From the NCBI RefSeq assembly GCF_000377565.1, contig NZ_KB898362.1, positions 1 to 64,000 of the forward strand: a stretch of 64,000 nucleotides of DNA, read 5' to 3'. This document shows positions 23,975-33,477 of the stretch, piece by piece. A program made the position numbers and the translations under genes. Below the pieces are notes generated by a model. It made no database searches. It was not told where the DNA came from and worked only from the letters and a program-made list of their open reading frames with translations. The DNA comes from Rhizobium sp. 2MFCol3.1. Lineage in GTDB: Bacteria; Pseudomonadota; Alphaproteobacteria; Rhizobiales; Rhizobiaceae. Numbering within the stretch: position 1 is the first letter of the stretch; every line of letters begins with the position of its first letter.

Positions 23975-26506
23975 TCACACTGCCGGCTTGCCGGGCTGGG
24001 CGGCCGGTTCCGGTACTTTCTTGTCGTTATCGTTATCGAGCGCATCCGGGCGGAGCTTGAAGACGATCAGCACCGGTGCAGCAATGTAGATGGAGGAAAA
24101 CGTGCCGATGGCAACGCCAACAAGCATGATGAAGGCGAAGGAGCGGATGACCTCGCCGCCGAAGATTGCCAGCGCGAGCAGTGCCAGCATGGTGGTGGCG
24201 GCGGTCAGCACGGTGCGCGACAGCGTCTGGTTGATCGACGCATCGATCAGGATCGGCAGCGGCATCTTGCGGTAACGCTTCAGGTTTTCGCGCATGCGGT
24301 CGTAGACCACGACGGTATCGTTGAGCGAATAGCCGATGATCGTCAGAAGGGCGGCGACGCTGGTCAGGTTGAACTCTATGCCTGTGAGCACGAAGAGCCC
24401 GAGGATCAGGATGATGTCGTGCAACGTGGCGACGATGGCGCCGACGGCGAACTGCCATTCGAAGCGCATCCAGATATAGACGAGGATCACGATGAGCGAA
24501 GCGAGCACGCCGAGCGAGGCGGCGCGGGTGAGCTCGCCCGATATGGCTGGGCCGACCACTTCGACGCGGCGGAAATCATAGTCGTTGGCGAGCTCGTCGC
24601 GCACCAGCGTGACCGCCGATTGTTCGGCATTCTCGCCGCCGCCCTGCGCTTCCAGCTGGATGAGCGCGCCGGCGGGATCGGCCAGCCTGCGGGCAAGGAT
24701 GTCGCCGATCGGCAGATCGCCAAGGCGGGCGCGGATATCCTCAAGGTCGGCAGGGCCCTGCTTGGCCTTGACCTCGATGATCGAGCCACCGGCGAAATCG
24801 ATGCCGAGATGCATTCCGACCGCCGCGAAACCCAGCATGGCCGCGACGCAAAGGGCGGCCGATGCGGTGAAGACGTAGCGGCGGATGCCCATGAAGCGGA
24901 TGTTGGCGCGATCGAAGATGCCGGTGTGGACATCCTTCGGCAGATGCCGCGGATGGCGGCGATGCAGCCAGGTGACGACGATCCAGCGGGTGAGCGTGAC
25001 GGCCGTGAAGATGGTGGTCAGGATGCCGGCGGCGAGCGTGACGGCAAAGCCGCGCACGGCGTCGTTGCCGAGGAAATAGAGGATGACGGCGGCGATGAAG
25101 ATGGTGACGTTGGCGTCAAGGATCGTCATGATCGCGCGGGAGAAGCCGTAGTCGATCGCCTCGAAGAACGGCCGGCCGGTTTTTGCTTCGTCGCGGATGC
25201 GCTCGTAGATCAGGACATTGGCATCAACCGCCATGCCCATGATGAGGACGATGCCGGCAATGCCCGGCAAGGTGAGCGTCGCGCCGATGAGGCTCATCAC
25301 CGCGAGGATGAGGATGAGGTTCAAGAGCAGCGACAAAGCGGCGATCAGGCCGAGGCCGCGATAGAAGCCGAACATGAGGCCGATGACCAGGATGGCCGCG
25401 ACGATGCCGGCGACGAGCCCTGCCCGCGCCGATTCGGCGCCGAGCGCCGGGCTGACCGTGCGCTCCTCGACTGTCGTCAACGTGGCCGGAAGAGCGCCGG
25501 CGCGCAGCATGAGGGCGAGATCGCTCGCCCCTTCCTCGGTGTAGCTCACCGGGATCTCGCCCTTGCCGTCGAGGATCGGCGCACTGATCGGGAGCGATGC
25601 CATGACCTGATCGTCGAAGATGATGGCGAGGTGGCCGCCGGCGTGCTGCTGCGTCTTCTCCGCCAGGCGCTTGGTGCCTTCGGCGTCGAGCGCGTAGCGG
25701 ATCGCCACCGTGTCGGCCTGCGCATCCGCGAAGGATTGCACATCGACGACATTGGCGCTGGTGATGAAATCGGTACGGTCCACGAGATAGGGGATCGGCG
25801 GATCATCCAGCGAATAGAGAACTTCGGAGCTCGCCGGCCAGCGGCCGTTGACCGCGTCCTGGCCCGACATGGTTTCGTCGAGCATGCGCACGGAGAGCTT
25901 GGCGGGTTCGTTGAGGATGTTCTTCAGCCGCTCGGCATCGATGACGCCGAAGACCTGGACATCAAGACGATCGGCGCCCTCGGGCTTGATCGCGAAATCG
26001 GGATTGCCGAGGCCGGCAATGCGGCGGCTGACGATATCGACGGACTGGGCCTGCGCGTCTGAAATGGCGGCGTCGATGGCGGCATCCGCGATCTCGATCG
26101 TGAGGTCGCCGCTATTGCTCTGCTTGAGCGTGACACCTTGTGCCGAGGTCAGATTTTTCAGCGTGGCGACGGCGGCGTCGATTTGCGCGGGGTCGGTGAT
26201 CTTGACGGTGACCGTCTGGTCGTTGCCCGTAAGCCCGGTGTAACGGATATTGGCCTGGCGCAAGGAGCGGCTGATCTCGCCGACGGTGGCGACCAGCTTC
26301 TGGCGCGCGACATCGGCGCGATCGACCTCGAAGACGACGTGCGTGCCGCCGCGAAGATCGGAGCCCAGCACGACGCGGTGCTTGGACAGCCACGAAGACA
26401 GCAGGCCGGATTGGCCAACCGGCAGGAAATTGGGGGCCGCGATCAACACGGCCACCAGCACCACAAACCAGATCAGAAGGGTCTTCCAGCGGGAAAAATG
26501 AAGCAT
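23975..26506 (-). CDS. secDF: Protein translocase subunit SecDF (fused)
   Basis: 843 residues, SecD and SecF in one chain. N-terminal membrane helix (LIWFVVLVAVLIAAPNF), large periplasmic P1 domain, SecD helices with the GIVLIMGMAVDANVLIYERIRDE region near 470, then the SecF half starting near 560 (GIDFAGGSIIEVK; GYSLNDTVVVYDRMREN). It uses the proton gradient to help proteins leave the Sec channel on the periplasmic side. It sits behind yajC with a 55-base gap and leads into the NDUFAF3- and NDUFAF6-like genes. Confidence 0.95.
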   Translation of the reverse strand: MLHFSRWKTLLIWFVVLVAVLIAAPNFLPVGQSGLLSSWLSKHRVVLGSDLRGGTHVVFEVDRADVARQKLVATVGEISRSLRQANIRYTGLTGNDQTVTVKITDPAQIDAAVATLKNLTSAQGVTLKQSNSGDLTIEIADAAIDAAISDAQAQSVDIVSRRIAGLGNPDFAIKPEGADRLDVQVFGVIDAERLKNILNEPAKLSVRMLDETMSGQDAVNGRWPASSEVLYSLDDPPIPYLVDRTDFITSANVVDVQSFADAQADTVAIRYALDAEGTKRLAEKTQQHAGGHLAIIFDDQVMASLPISAPILDGKGEIPVSYTEEGASDLALMLRAGALPATLTTVEERTVSPALGAESARAGLVAGIVAAILVIGLMFGFYRGLGLIAALSLLLNLILILAVMSLIGATLTLPGIAGIVLIMGMAVDANVLIYERIRDEAKTGRPFFEAIDYGFSRAIMTILDANVTIFIAAVILYFLGNDAVRGFAVTLAAGILTTIFTAVTLTRWIVVTWLHRRHPRHLPKDVHTGIFDRANIRFMGIRRYVFTASAALCVAAMLGFAAVGMHLGIDFAGGSIIEVKAKQGPADLEDIRARLGDLPIGDILARRLADPAGALIQLEAQGGGENAEQSAVTLVRDELANDYDFRRVEVVGPAISGELTRAASLGVLASLIVILVYIWMRFEWQFAVGAIVATLHDIILILGLFVLTGIEFNLTSVAALLTIIGYSLNDTVVVYDRMRENLKRYRKMPLPILIDASINQTLSRTVLTAATTMLALLALAIFGGEVIRSFAFIMLVGVAIGTFSSIYIAAPVLIVFKLRPDALDNDNDKKVPEPAAQPGKPAV

Positions 26507-26561
26507 TTTCTCTCGACTATGTCAGATCCGGGTGATCCGGTTCGTGGGATATGCGTGATGA

Positions 26562-26906
26562 TTATGCCGCGTCTGCCTTTACGGGCTCGCCCTTGACGCG
26601 GATCTCGGTGACGCCGGTGCGGACGATGCGAACGCGCACGCCATCAGCAATTTCGACTTCGATTTCTTTTTCGTCAATCACCTTGGTGACCTTGCCGACG
26701 AGACCGCCTGAGGTGACGACCTGGTCGCCGCGACGGATCGCCTTCAGGGCTTCGTCGCGCTTCTTGGCCTGGGCGCGCTGCGGACGGATGAGCAGGAAAT
26801 ACCAGACGACCATCAGCGGCACGAACAGGATGATCATTTCGAAGCCGGAACCGAACGGCGACGCCGCGCTGTCAGTGGCCTGGGCGAATGCCGGGGTGAT
26901 GAACAT
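26562..26906 (-). CDS. yajC: Preprotein translocase subunit YajC
   Basis: 114 residues. One membrane helix with FVPLMVVWYFLLIRPQ and the family signature RPQRAQAKKR, then a small beta domain (GDQVVTSGGLVGKV). It associates with SecDF in the inner membrane. First gene of the yajC-secDF-DUF498-NDUFAF6-like operon. Confidence 0.93.
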   Translation of the reverse strand: MFITPAFAQATDSAASPFGSGFEMIILFVPLMVVWYFLLIRPQRAQAKKRDEALKAIRRGDQVVTSGGLVGKVTKVIDEKEIEVEIADGVRVRIVRTGVTEIRVKGEPVKADAA

Positions 26907-27115
26907 GCTAATCTCCTCAAACTTTTCCGGAGGCGGATTGTCGCCTTTTTTCTCGGTGGCCGGACTATAATTATGGTCTTTGCGATTGCAACTGAAACAG
27001 CCGAAAACCGTACCGATTCCGCTGCCTCATAACCTTTCCGCTTATAAAACACCATGCTACCCGGCTAGGAAAAGCGATTGGCACACAGCCGCATACGCCC
27101 CAAGGAGGAAACGCC

Positions 27116-27988
27116 ATGGCCGAAGACGTCAACAGCATCATTCTCGGCGAACTGCGCCGCCTTGCCGATGCCGTGGAACGGCTCGCCGGACCGCCGCCCG
27201 CCATCAACGACTGGAACGCTGCCGATTGCTTCGTCTGGGCCCCTGCGCGCCAGCATCTGCAGCCCGTCCAGCGCCCCAACCGCGTGGCGCTGGCGCTGAT
27301 CCGCGGCGTCGATCGTGTGCGCGACATCCTGCACGAAAACACGGTGCGCTTCGCCGAGGGCTATGCCGCCAACAACGTTCTCCTGTGGGGCGCGCGGGGC
27401 ATGGGCAAGTCGTCGCTGGTGAAGGCCGTTCACGAAGATGTCAGACGCGACAGCGGCGTTTCGCTGAAACTCGTCGAGGTTCACCGGGAGGATATCGCCA
27501 GCCTGCCGGTGCTGCTCGACCTGTTGAAGGATACGCCGCACCGGGTCATCGTCTTCTGCGACGACCTCTCCTTCGACCATGACGACACGGCCTACAAGTC
27601 GCTGAAGGCGGCGCTCGATGGCGGTGTCGAGGGACGGCCTGATAACGTGCTGTTCTATGCGACCTCAAACCGCCGCCACCTGCTACCACGCCACATGATG
27701 GAGAATGAGCAGTCGACGGCCATTAACCCGTCGGAGGCAGTCGAGGAGAAGGTGTCGCTGTCGGACCGCTTCGGGCTGTGGCTCGGCTTCCACAAGTGCA
27801 GCCAGGACGACTATCTGACGATGATCGACGGCTATGCCGCCCACTTCAAGCTGCCGCTCGACCGGGAGACGCTGCATGCGGAAGCGCTGGAATGGGCAAC
27901 CACGCGCGGCGCCCGCTCGGGCCGCGTCGCCTGGCAGTATATCCAGGATCTGGCGGGCCGGAAACGGATCGCGCTCGACAGAGCCTGA
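27116..27988 (+). CDS. DUF815-family ATP-binding protein
   Basis: 290 residues, AAA+-like P-loop ATPase. Walker A GARGMGKSS (92-100) and Walker B VIVFCDDLSF (144-153, DD at 149-150), plus a sensor-like ATSNRRHL. RBS AAGGAGG precedes the ATG. Divergent from yajC. The family is widespread in alphaproteobacteria and of unknown function. Confidence 0.88.
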   Translation: MAEDVNSIILGELRRLADAVERLAGPPPAINDWNAADCFVWAPARQHLQPVQRPNRVALALIRGVDRVRDILHENTVRFAEGYAANNVLLWGARGMGKSSLVKAVHEDVRRDSGVSLKLVEVHREDIASLPVLLDLLKDTPHRVIVFCDDLSFDHDDTAYKSLKAALDGGVEGRPDNVLFYATSNRRHLLPRHMMENEQSTAINPSEAVEEKVSLSDRFGLWLGFHKCSQDDYLTMIDGYAAHFKLPLDRETLHAEALEWATTRGARSGRVAWQYIQDLAGRKRIALDRA

Positions 27989-28016
27989 TGGCTGCTTTCA
28001 CGATCGCCTGAACGAC

Positions 28017-28042
28017 AAAAGCCCGGCGTCTGCCGGGCTTTT
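28017..28042. terminator. Bidirectional terminator between DUF815 and LytM genes
   Basis: AAAAGCCCGGC/GCCGGGCTTTT stem with a four-base loop; A- and T-runs on both sides serve the convergent genes. Confidence 0.85.
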
Positions 28043-28102
28043 GCATTGTCCTCGATACACAATACCTATTCGAGGAAACTCTTGACCTACTCGAGGCCCA
28101 AC

Positions 28103-29707
28103 CTACTCGAGGAAAGTCATCGGGTTCACCGGCGTCGCGTCCTTGCGGACTTCGAAGTGAACCTGCGGCTGCTTGACGTTGCCGCTCATACCTGACACCG
28201 CGACCGTCTGGCCGCGCTGGATCTTCTGGCCGCGCGTCACGCTCAGCGTGTCGGCATTGCCGTAGACCGTGACGGTGCCGTCGTTGTGGCGAACGAGGAT
28301 CGTGTTGCCGAGTTCCTTGAGGCCGTTGCCGGCGTAGATGACGACGCCGTTTTCAGCTGCCTTGATGGCCGTGCCCTGCGGAACCGAGATGTCGATACCG
28401 TCATTGCGGCTGCCGTTGACGTTGGCGCCGTAGGCGGCGATCACGGCACCACGGACCGGCCAGCGATACTTGCCGATGCCGGTGGCTTCAGGTGCGGCCG
28501 AGGCAACTTCCTTCTTGGCAGCGTCGCTGACGCTTTCGGTCGCGACCGGCGCCTTGTAGGTGGCGGGCTGGGCTGCGGCCGTTTCCGGCGCGGATGCTGG
28601 CTGTGCGGCGGGCTTGGGCTCCGCCTTCGGCTGGATCGACGCCGTCTTCATGGTGTCGGCGGAGCCGCTGCCGTTCGGGATGTTCAGTTCCTGACCGATG
28701 CGGATCGAGCCGGCCGTGAGGTTGTTGGCGGCCTTGATGTCGTCGATGCTGTTGCCGGTCGCCTTGGCGATCTTGGCAAGCGAGTCACCCGACTTGACGA
28801 CGTAGGTGCCGCCCGCGCCCTTCGGGCCGGCGCCGACGGGCGCCTTGCCGGACTGGTCGGCGCTTGCCATCGACTTGTCACGCGAGGCGTTGGAGCCGTT
28901 CGGGATGACCGCGAGGTTCTGTTCCTGGCCACGAGCCGGCTGCGGCGCCTGACCACCCTTGGCGAGATCGTTCGACCACGCGGCGGCCTTGGCGGCGTTG
29001 CCGCCGTTGAAGGTCGGGATCAGGATGGTCTGGCCGGGTCTGGCGGCTGCTGCACTCTTCAGGCCGTTGGCGCGCAGGATTTCCTTTTCCGGAACACCGT
29101 AGCGGTTGGCGAGGATCGCGACGCTTTCGCCGGGACGCATGGTGACCGAGGGAGCGTTGGTCGAGGACCAGCCAGAGACCTTCGGGGTCGAGCCGGTGAC
29201 GATGTTGTCGGCGTTGCGCTTCGGCGGAACGATGACCTGGCTGGAATGCTGCGGCGCGTTGGCGGCCGGGAACGGCTGAGCGAGAGCGACCTGCTTTTCG
29301 CGAGCGGCCGACATATTGCCGGAAGCCATTGGAGCCTGCGAGACGGCGCCGGGAGCGGCAAGCTCGGAGCGCTGGACGGAGACCGGAGCCGACGCCATGC
29401 GAGCGCTCGAGCCGTAGGTCGACTGCTGGCTAGGATAGGGCTGGTTCATCGACTGATTGTTGTTGGCATAATTGGGCTGCATCGCGCCGCCCTGCATGTC
29501 CGCCTGCGGCACGGGATCAGCCTGAAGGCCGCTCATGCTCCGCCGAGGAATGGAATTTGTCGTCATCTGGTCCTGACCGGACGAAGAAAACAGACCGCCG
29601 AAACGTGTCACATCGGAACTGCAACCTGATGCAGCACTCGCCAGGAGAGCCACGATCAAGGCATTACCGGCAGACTTCCCGAACTTAGGCGAAACGCTGA
29701 AACGCAT
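28103..29707 (-). CDS. LysM/LytM (M23) lipoprotein, probable inactive amidase activator
   Basis: 534 residues. Lipoprotein signal peptide with Cys29 in SAASGC. Two LysM domains (about 185-230 and 297-341; YVVKSGDSLAKIAKATGN) separated by Ala/Pro-rich linkers, then an M23/LytM domain (about 412-528). The zinc ligands look lost: NDGIDIS has Asn where active enzymes have His, and QVHFEVR lacks the first His of HxH. This matches the NlpD/EnvC/DipM class that activates amidases during septation rather than cutting peptidoglycan. The ATG at 29707 gives the cleanest signal peptide. Downstream of pcm with a 129-base gap. Confidence 0.88.
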   Translation of the reverse strand: MRFSVSPKFGKSAGNALIVALLASAASGCSSDVTRFGGLFSSSGQDQMTTNSIPRRSMSGLQADPVPQADMQGGAMQPNYANNNQSMNQPYPSQQSTYGSSARMASAPVSVQRSELAAPGAVSQAPMASGNMSAAREKQVALAQPFPAANAPQHSSQVIVPPKRNADNIVTGSTPKVSGWSSTNAPSVTMRPGESVAILANRYGVPEKEILRANGLKSAAAARPGQTILIPTFNGGNAAKAAAWSNDLAKGGQAPQPARGQEQNLAVIPNGSNASRDKSMASADQSGKAPVGAGPKGAGGTYVVKSGDSLAKIAKATGNSIDDIKAANNLTAGSIRIGQELNIPNGSGSADTMKTASIQPKAEPKPAAQPASAPETAAAQPATYKAPVATESVSDAAKKEVASAAPEATGIGKYRWPVRGAVIAAYGANVNGSRNDGIDISVPQGTAIKAAENGVVIYAGNGLKELGNTILVRHNDGTVTVYGNADTLSVTRGQKIQRGQTVAVSGMSGNVKQPQVHFEVRKDATPVNPMTFLE

Positions 29708-29836
29708 GACACTCGACCCACTGAATAACGCAACCATTTGTGGGTATGATTAAAGCGCGTTAGCATTACCAACCGGTTAAGGCGGAAACATCAGCTTGCG
29801 ATTTTTGACAAATCGCTAACCATAGCGACGACGCGA

Positions 29837-30490
29837 TCAGAGTTGCGAGGCGACGCGCGGAACAATCGGCAGGTATGGGGAGTTGAATAGCTCCTCGCGC
29901 TCGAAGCGGCTGCCGGTCTTGGTCAGGCGCACGAGGCGACATTCGGTCTCGGAGATGATCAGCGGCGCGATCATCGAACCGCCGGAAACCAGCTGATCGG
30001 CATAGAAGCGCGGCATGCTCTCGAAGGCGGCGGTAACAAGGATACGGTCGAAGGTGCCCTCGCCCTGCAGGCCGGCACTGCCATCCGCCTGGCGAACGAT
30101 GATGTTGCGAATGCCGAGCGTCTCGAAACGCTTCTGGGCATTCGAGGTGAGCGTCTTGTACCGGTCGATGGTAAGCACGCGCTCTGCCATGCGAGCGATC
30201 ACAGCCGTCATGAAACCGCTGCCGGTGCCCACTTCCAGCACACGCTGGCCGGGTTTCACCCTTAGGTGATGCAGGACGCGGACGGCGAAATCGACGCCTT
30301 CGAGGAAGGAGCCGCATTCGATGGGGATCGTGCGGCTGGAATAGGCCTGCTCGGTAAACTGCGGCGGCACGAACAATGAGCGCGGCGCCTGCTCGACCGC
30401 CGTCAGCAGATCAAGATCGGACACGCCTTCGGCCCGCAGCCTCAAAACGAGTGCCGCAAACTCTTCCTTCTCCACCAGACGTGCCGCCAA
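29837..30490 (-). CDS. pcm: Protein-L-isoaspartate O-methyltransferase
   Basis: 217 residues. SAM motif VLEVGTGSGFMT follows the PCMT segment YSSRTIPIECGSFLEG. It repairs isoaspartyl residues using SAM. It lies six bases after surE on the same strand, the standard surE-pcm pair linked to stationary-phase survival. Confidence 0.93.
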   Translation of the reverse strand: MAARLVEKEEFAALVLRLRAEGVSDLDLLTAVEQAPRSLFVPPQFTEQAYSSRTIPIECGSFLEGVDFAVRVLHHLRVKPGQRVLEVGTGSGFMTAVIARMAERVLTIDRYKTLTSNAQKRFETLGIRNIIVRQADGSAGLQGEGTFDRILVTAAFESMPRFYADQLVSGGSMIAPLIISETECRLVRLTKTGSRFEREELFNSPYLPIVPRVASQL

Positions 30491-30496
30491 TGCGAT

Positions 30497-31264
30497 TTAC
30501 TCCGTACCCGAAAGCGCCCGCGCCACGCGGTCCTGTACGGAATAATCGGTCAGATCCAGTTTCAAAGGCGTTACCGAAATCTTTCTATTCTTGAGCGCGT
30601 TGACATCGGTGCCCTCGACGAAGGCGCCGGCGCGCTCGCCGAACTTCAGCCAGTAGTACGGGAAGCCACGACCATCGGCGCGGGCGTCGACCTCAAGATT
30701 GAAGGCGAGCTTGCCCTGCGCGGTCACTTCCGTGCCCTCGACTTCGTCAGGCGCGCAGTTCGGGAAGTTGAGATTGAGGAAGGTGCCCTCGGGCAGATCG
30801 ACCGACATCAGCTTGTTGAGCAGCGCCGGCGCATGCGTCTCGCAGACTTCCCAGGGAAGGATCCGCTGGTCGCCTTCGCGAATGTAAGCCTGGCTCAACG
30901 CAAAGGACCGTACGCCCTGCATCGTGCCTTCGATGGCGCCGGCGATCGTGCCCGAATAGGTGACGTCGTCAGCCACGTTCGAACCGGCGTTGACGCCTGA
31001 CAGCACGAGATCAGGCTTGATCTCCATCACCTGCTTGATGCCCATGATGACGCAATCGGTCGGCGTGCCGCGCAGCGCGAAGTGCTTGTCGGAGATCTTG
31101 CGCAGGCGCAGCGGCTCCGACAGGCTCAGCGAATGGGCGAGACCGCTCTGGTCGGTCTCGGGCGCGACGATCCAGACATCGTCGGAGAGAGTGCGCGCAA
31201 TCCGCTCCAGCGCCGCAAGGCCTTCCGCGTGAATGCCGTCGTCGTTGGTAAGCAGAATGCGCAT
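30497..31264 (-). CDS. surE: 5'-nucleotidase SurE
   Basis: 255 residues. Metal-binding LLTNDDGIHAEG at the N-terminus (Asp8, Asp9) and SGVNAGSNVADDVTYSGT, as in SurE metal-dependent nucleotidase/phosphatases. Four bases after serS and six before pcm, so serS-surE-pcm is one transcription unit. Confidence 0.94.
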   Translation of the reverse strand: MRILLTNDDGIHAEGLAALERIARTLSDDVWIVAPETDQSGLAHSLSLSEPLRLRKISDKHFALRGTPTDCVIMGIKQVMEIKPDLVLSGVNAGSNVADDVTYSGTIAGAIEGTMQGVRSFALSQAYIREGDQRILPWEVCETHAPALLNKLMSVDLPEGTFLNLNFPNCAPDEVEGTEVTAQGKLAFNLEVDARADGRGFPYYWLKFGERAGAFVEGTDVNALKNRKISVTPLKLDLTDYSVQDRVARALSGTE

Positions 31265-31268
31265 GGTC

Positions 31269-32552
31269 TCAAGCCGCCTTTTCGATCTTCGTCAGGCCGC
31301 CCATGTAGGGCACCAGCACGTCGGGGATAGTCACCGAGCCATCCTCGTTCAGATAGTTTTCCAGAACCGCGATCAGGCAGCGGCCGACGGCGGTGCCGGA
31401 GCCGTTCAGCGTGTGAACGAAGCGGTTGGTCTTGTCTTCCTTGCCGCGATAGCGCGTGTTCATGCGCCGCGCCTGGAAATCGCCGCAGACCGAGCAGGAC
31501 GAGATTTCGCGGTAGGTGTTCTGACCGGGCAGCCAGACCTCGAGATCGTAGGTCTTGCGCGAGCCGAAGCCCATGTCGCCGGTGCAGAGCGTCAGCGTGC
31601 GGAAATGCAGGCCGAGGCGCTTCAGCACTTCCTCGGCGCAAGCCGTCATGCGCTCATGCTCGGCGATCGAGCTTTCGGCGTCGGTGATCGAGACCAGCTC
31701 GCACTTCCAGAACTGGTGCTGACGCAGCATGCCGCGGGTGTCGCGGCCGGCGGAGCCTGCTTCCGAGCGGAAGGACGGGGTGAGCGCGGTGAAACGCAGC
31801 GGTAGCTTGTCATGCTCGAGGATTTCCTCGCGCACGAGGTTGGTCAGCGTGACCTCTGCGGTTGGGATCATGTAGCGGCCGTCGGTCGTCTTGAAGAGGT
31901 CTTCCTCGAACTTCGGCAGGTTGCCGGTGCCGAACAGTGCTTCGGCGCGCACCATCAGCGGCGAGCTCACTTCGGTGTAGCCGTGCTCGCTGGTGTGCAG
32001 GTCGATCATGAACTGGCCGAGCGCCCGCTCCAGCCTTGCCAGCGGGCCGGTCAAGACGGTGAAGCGCGAGCCGGAGAGCTTGGCGGCGGTTTCGAAATCC
32101 ATGTAGCCGAGGGCTTCGCCGATTTCGTAGTGCTCCTTCGGCGTATGGTTCCAACGCGGCTTCTCGCCCGTCACGCGGGTGACGACGTTGCCGGCCTCGT
32201 CCTTGCCGACGGGGACGTCGTCATGGGGGACGTTGGGGATGCGCGAGAGGGCGTCGTTCAGCTCTTCGGAGAAGGCGCGATCGTCTTCTTCAGCGGCCGG
32301 CAGCAGGACCTTGAGGTCGGCGACCTCGGCCTTCAGCTTCTCGGCCAGCTCGGTGTTCTTCTGCGCCATGGCAGCACCGATCTCCTTGGAGGCGGCGTTG
32401 CGGCGGGACAGCATGTCCTGGACCTTCTGAACAGCCGTGCGGCGCTTTTCGTCGAGCGCAATCAGGCTTTCGGACAAGGGCTCGGCACCACGCTTGGCAA
32501 GTGCCGCGTCGAGGGCTTCGGGATTCTCACGGATCCATTTGATATCGAGCAT
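31269..32552 (-). CDS. serS: Seryl-tRNA synthetase
   Basis: 427 residues, class II. An N-terminal antiparallel coiled coil (about 30-105) binds the long variable arm of tRNA-Ser. The catalytic core has motif 2 in FRSEAGSAGRDTRGMLR and motif 3 near the C-terminus; EISSCSVCGDFQARR is the family signature. First gene of serS-surE-pcm. Confidence 0.96.
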   Translation of the reverse strand: MLDIKWIRENPEALDAALAKRGAEPLSESLIALDEKRRTAVQKVQDMLSRRNAASKEIGAAMAQKNTELAEKLKAEVADLKVLLPAAEEDDRAFSEELNDALSRIPNVPHDDVPVGKDEAGNVVTRVTGEKPRWNHTPKEHYEIGEALGYMDFETAAKLSGSRFTVLTGPLARLERALGQFMIDLHTSEHGYTEVSSPLMVRAEALFGTGNLPKFEEDLFKTTDGRYMIPTAEVTLTNLVREEILEHDKLPLRFTALTPSFRSEAGSAGRDTRGMLRQHQFWKCELVSITDAESSIAEHERMTACAEEVLKRLGLHFRTLTLCTGDMGFGSRKTYDLEVWLPGQNTYREISSCSVCGDFQARRMNTRYRGKEDKTNRFVHTLNGSGTAVGRCLIAVLENYLNEDGSVTIPDVLVPYMGGLTKIEKAA

Positions 32553-32573
32553 CGTCGTTCCAGGTCGTTACAA

Positions 32574-32603
32574 AAAGGATGACCCGGCCAAAGCCTGACC
32601 GGG
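32574..32603 (-). terminator. Probable terminator of the tat operon
   Basis: CCCGG/CCGGG stem (32583-32603) with a T-run on the minus strand, in the 97-base gap between tatC and serS. The stem is short, so the call is tentative. Confidence 0.5.
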
Positions 32604-32649
32604 CCTCGACCGGATATTGGAAAGCGCTCATCGAGGAATTGCGGTGACG

Positions 32650-33477
32650 CTAGACGTTGTCCGTCTTGGCAACGTCCTGGGACCCTTCAGCCTCGGTGGC
32701 CGCATCGCGAGCACGCTGGCGTTCCACGAGTCGCGCCGCGTAGATGGCAATCTCGTAGAGAATGATGGTCGGCAGCGCAAGGCCGATCTGGGACATCGGA
32801 TCGGGCGGGGTCAGCACCGCCGCGACGATGAAGGCCATGACGATCGCGAACTTGCGCTTCTCGCGCAGCCAGTCGGACGTCAGCAGGCCGACACGGGCGA
32901 GCAGCGTGGTGATGACGGGAAGCTGGAAGACCAGGCCGAAGGAGAAGACCAGCGTCATGATGAGGCTGAGATATTCAGAGACCTTCGGAAGGAGCGAGAT
33001 GGCGACGTCGCCCTCGCCCGGCGCCTGCTGCATGGTCAGGAAGAACCACATGACCATCGGCGTGAAGAAGAAATAGACGAGTGCCGCACCCATCAGGAAC
33101 AGGATCGGAGAGGCGATCAGGAACGGCAGGAAGGCCGAGCGCTCGTTCTTGTAGAGGCCGGGGGCCACGAACTTGTAGATCTGCGCGGCGATGATCGGGA
33201 ATGCGATCACGAGACCGCCAAACATCGCGACCTTCACCTGCGTGAAGAAGAATTCCTGCGGCGCCGTGTAGATCAGCTGTGCCTTGGAGACATCGAGATG
33301 CGCCCACTGGACCGCCCATTTGTAAGGGAAGACCAGCGCATTGAAGAGATGCTTGGCGAAAATGAAGCAGACAATGAAGGCAGCGAAGAAGGCGCCGATC
33401 GACCACATGAGCCGCGTGCGCAGCTCCATCAGGTGCTCGATCAACGGCTGCGGCTTGTCTTCGATATCACCGCTCAT
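32650..33477 (-). CDS. tatC: Sec-independent protein translocase TatC
   Basis: 275 residues, six membrane helices. N-terminal PLIEHLMELRTRL and the periplasmic-loop region FFFTQVKVAM match TatC. It binds twin-arginine signal peptides together with TatB. It overlaps tatB by four bases; the C-terminal ~20 residues are charged and cytoplasmic. Confidence 0.95.
   Translation of the reverse strand: MSGDIEDKPQPLIEHLMELRTRLMWSIGAFFAAFIVCFIFAKHLFNALVFPYKWAVQWAHLDVSKAQLIYTAPQEFFFTQVKVAMFGGLVIAFPIIAAQIYKFVAPGLYKNERSAFLPFLIASPILFLMGAALVYFFFTPMVMWFFLTMQQAPGEGDVAISLLPKVSEYLSLIMTLVFSFGLVFQLPVITTLLARVGLLTSDWLREKRKFAIVMAFIVAAVLTPPDPMSQIGLALPTIILYEIAIYAARLVERQRARDAATEAEGSQDVAKTDNV

Noticed and set aside
23957..26062. 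701-residue plus-strand ORF
   Set aside because: It lies entirely opposite secDF, has His/Asp/Glu-rich shadow composition and no RBS; secDF is a clear family member.
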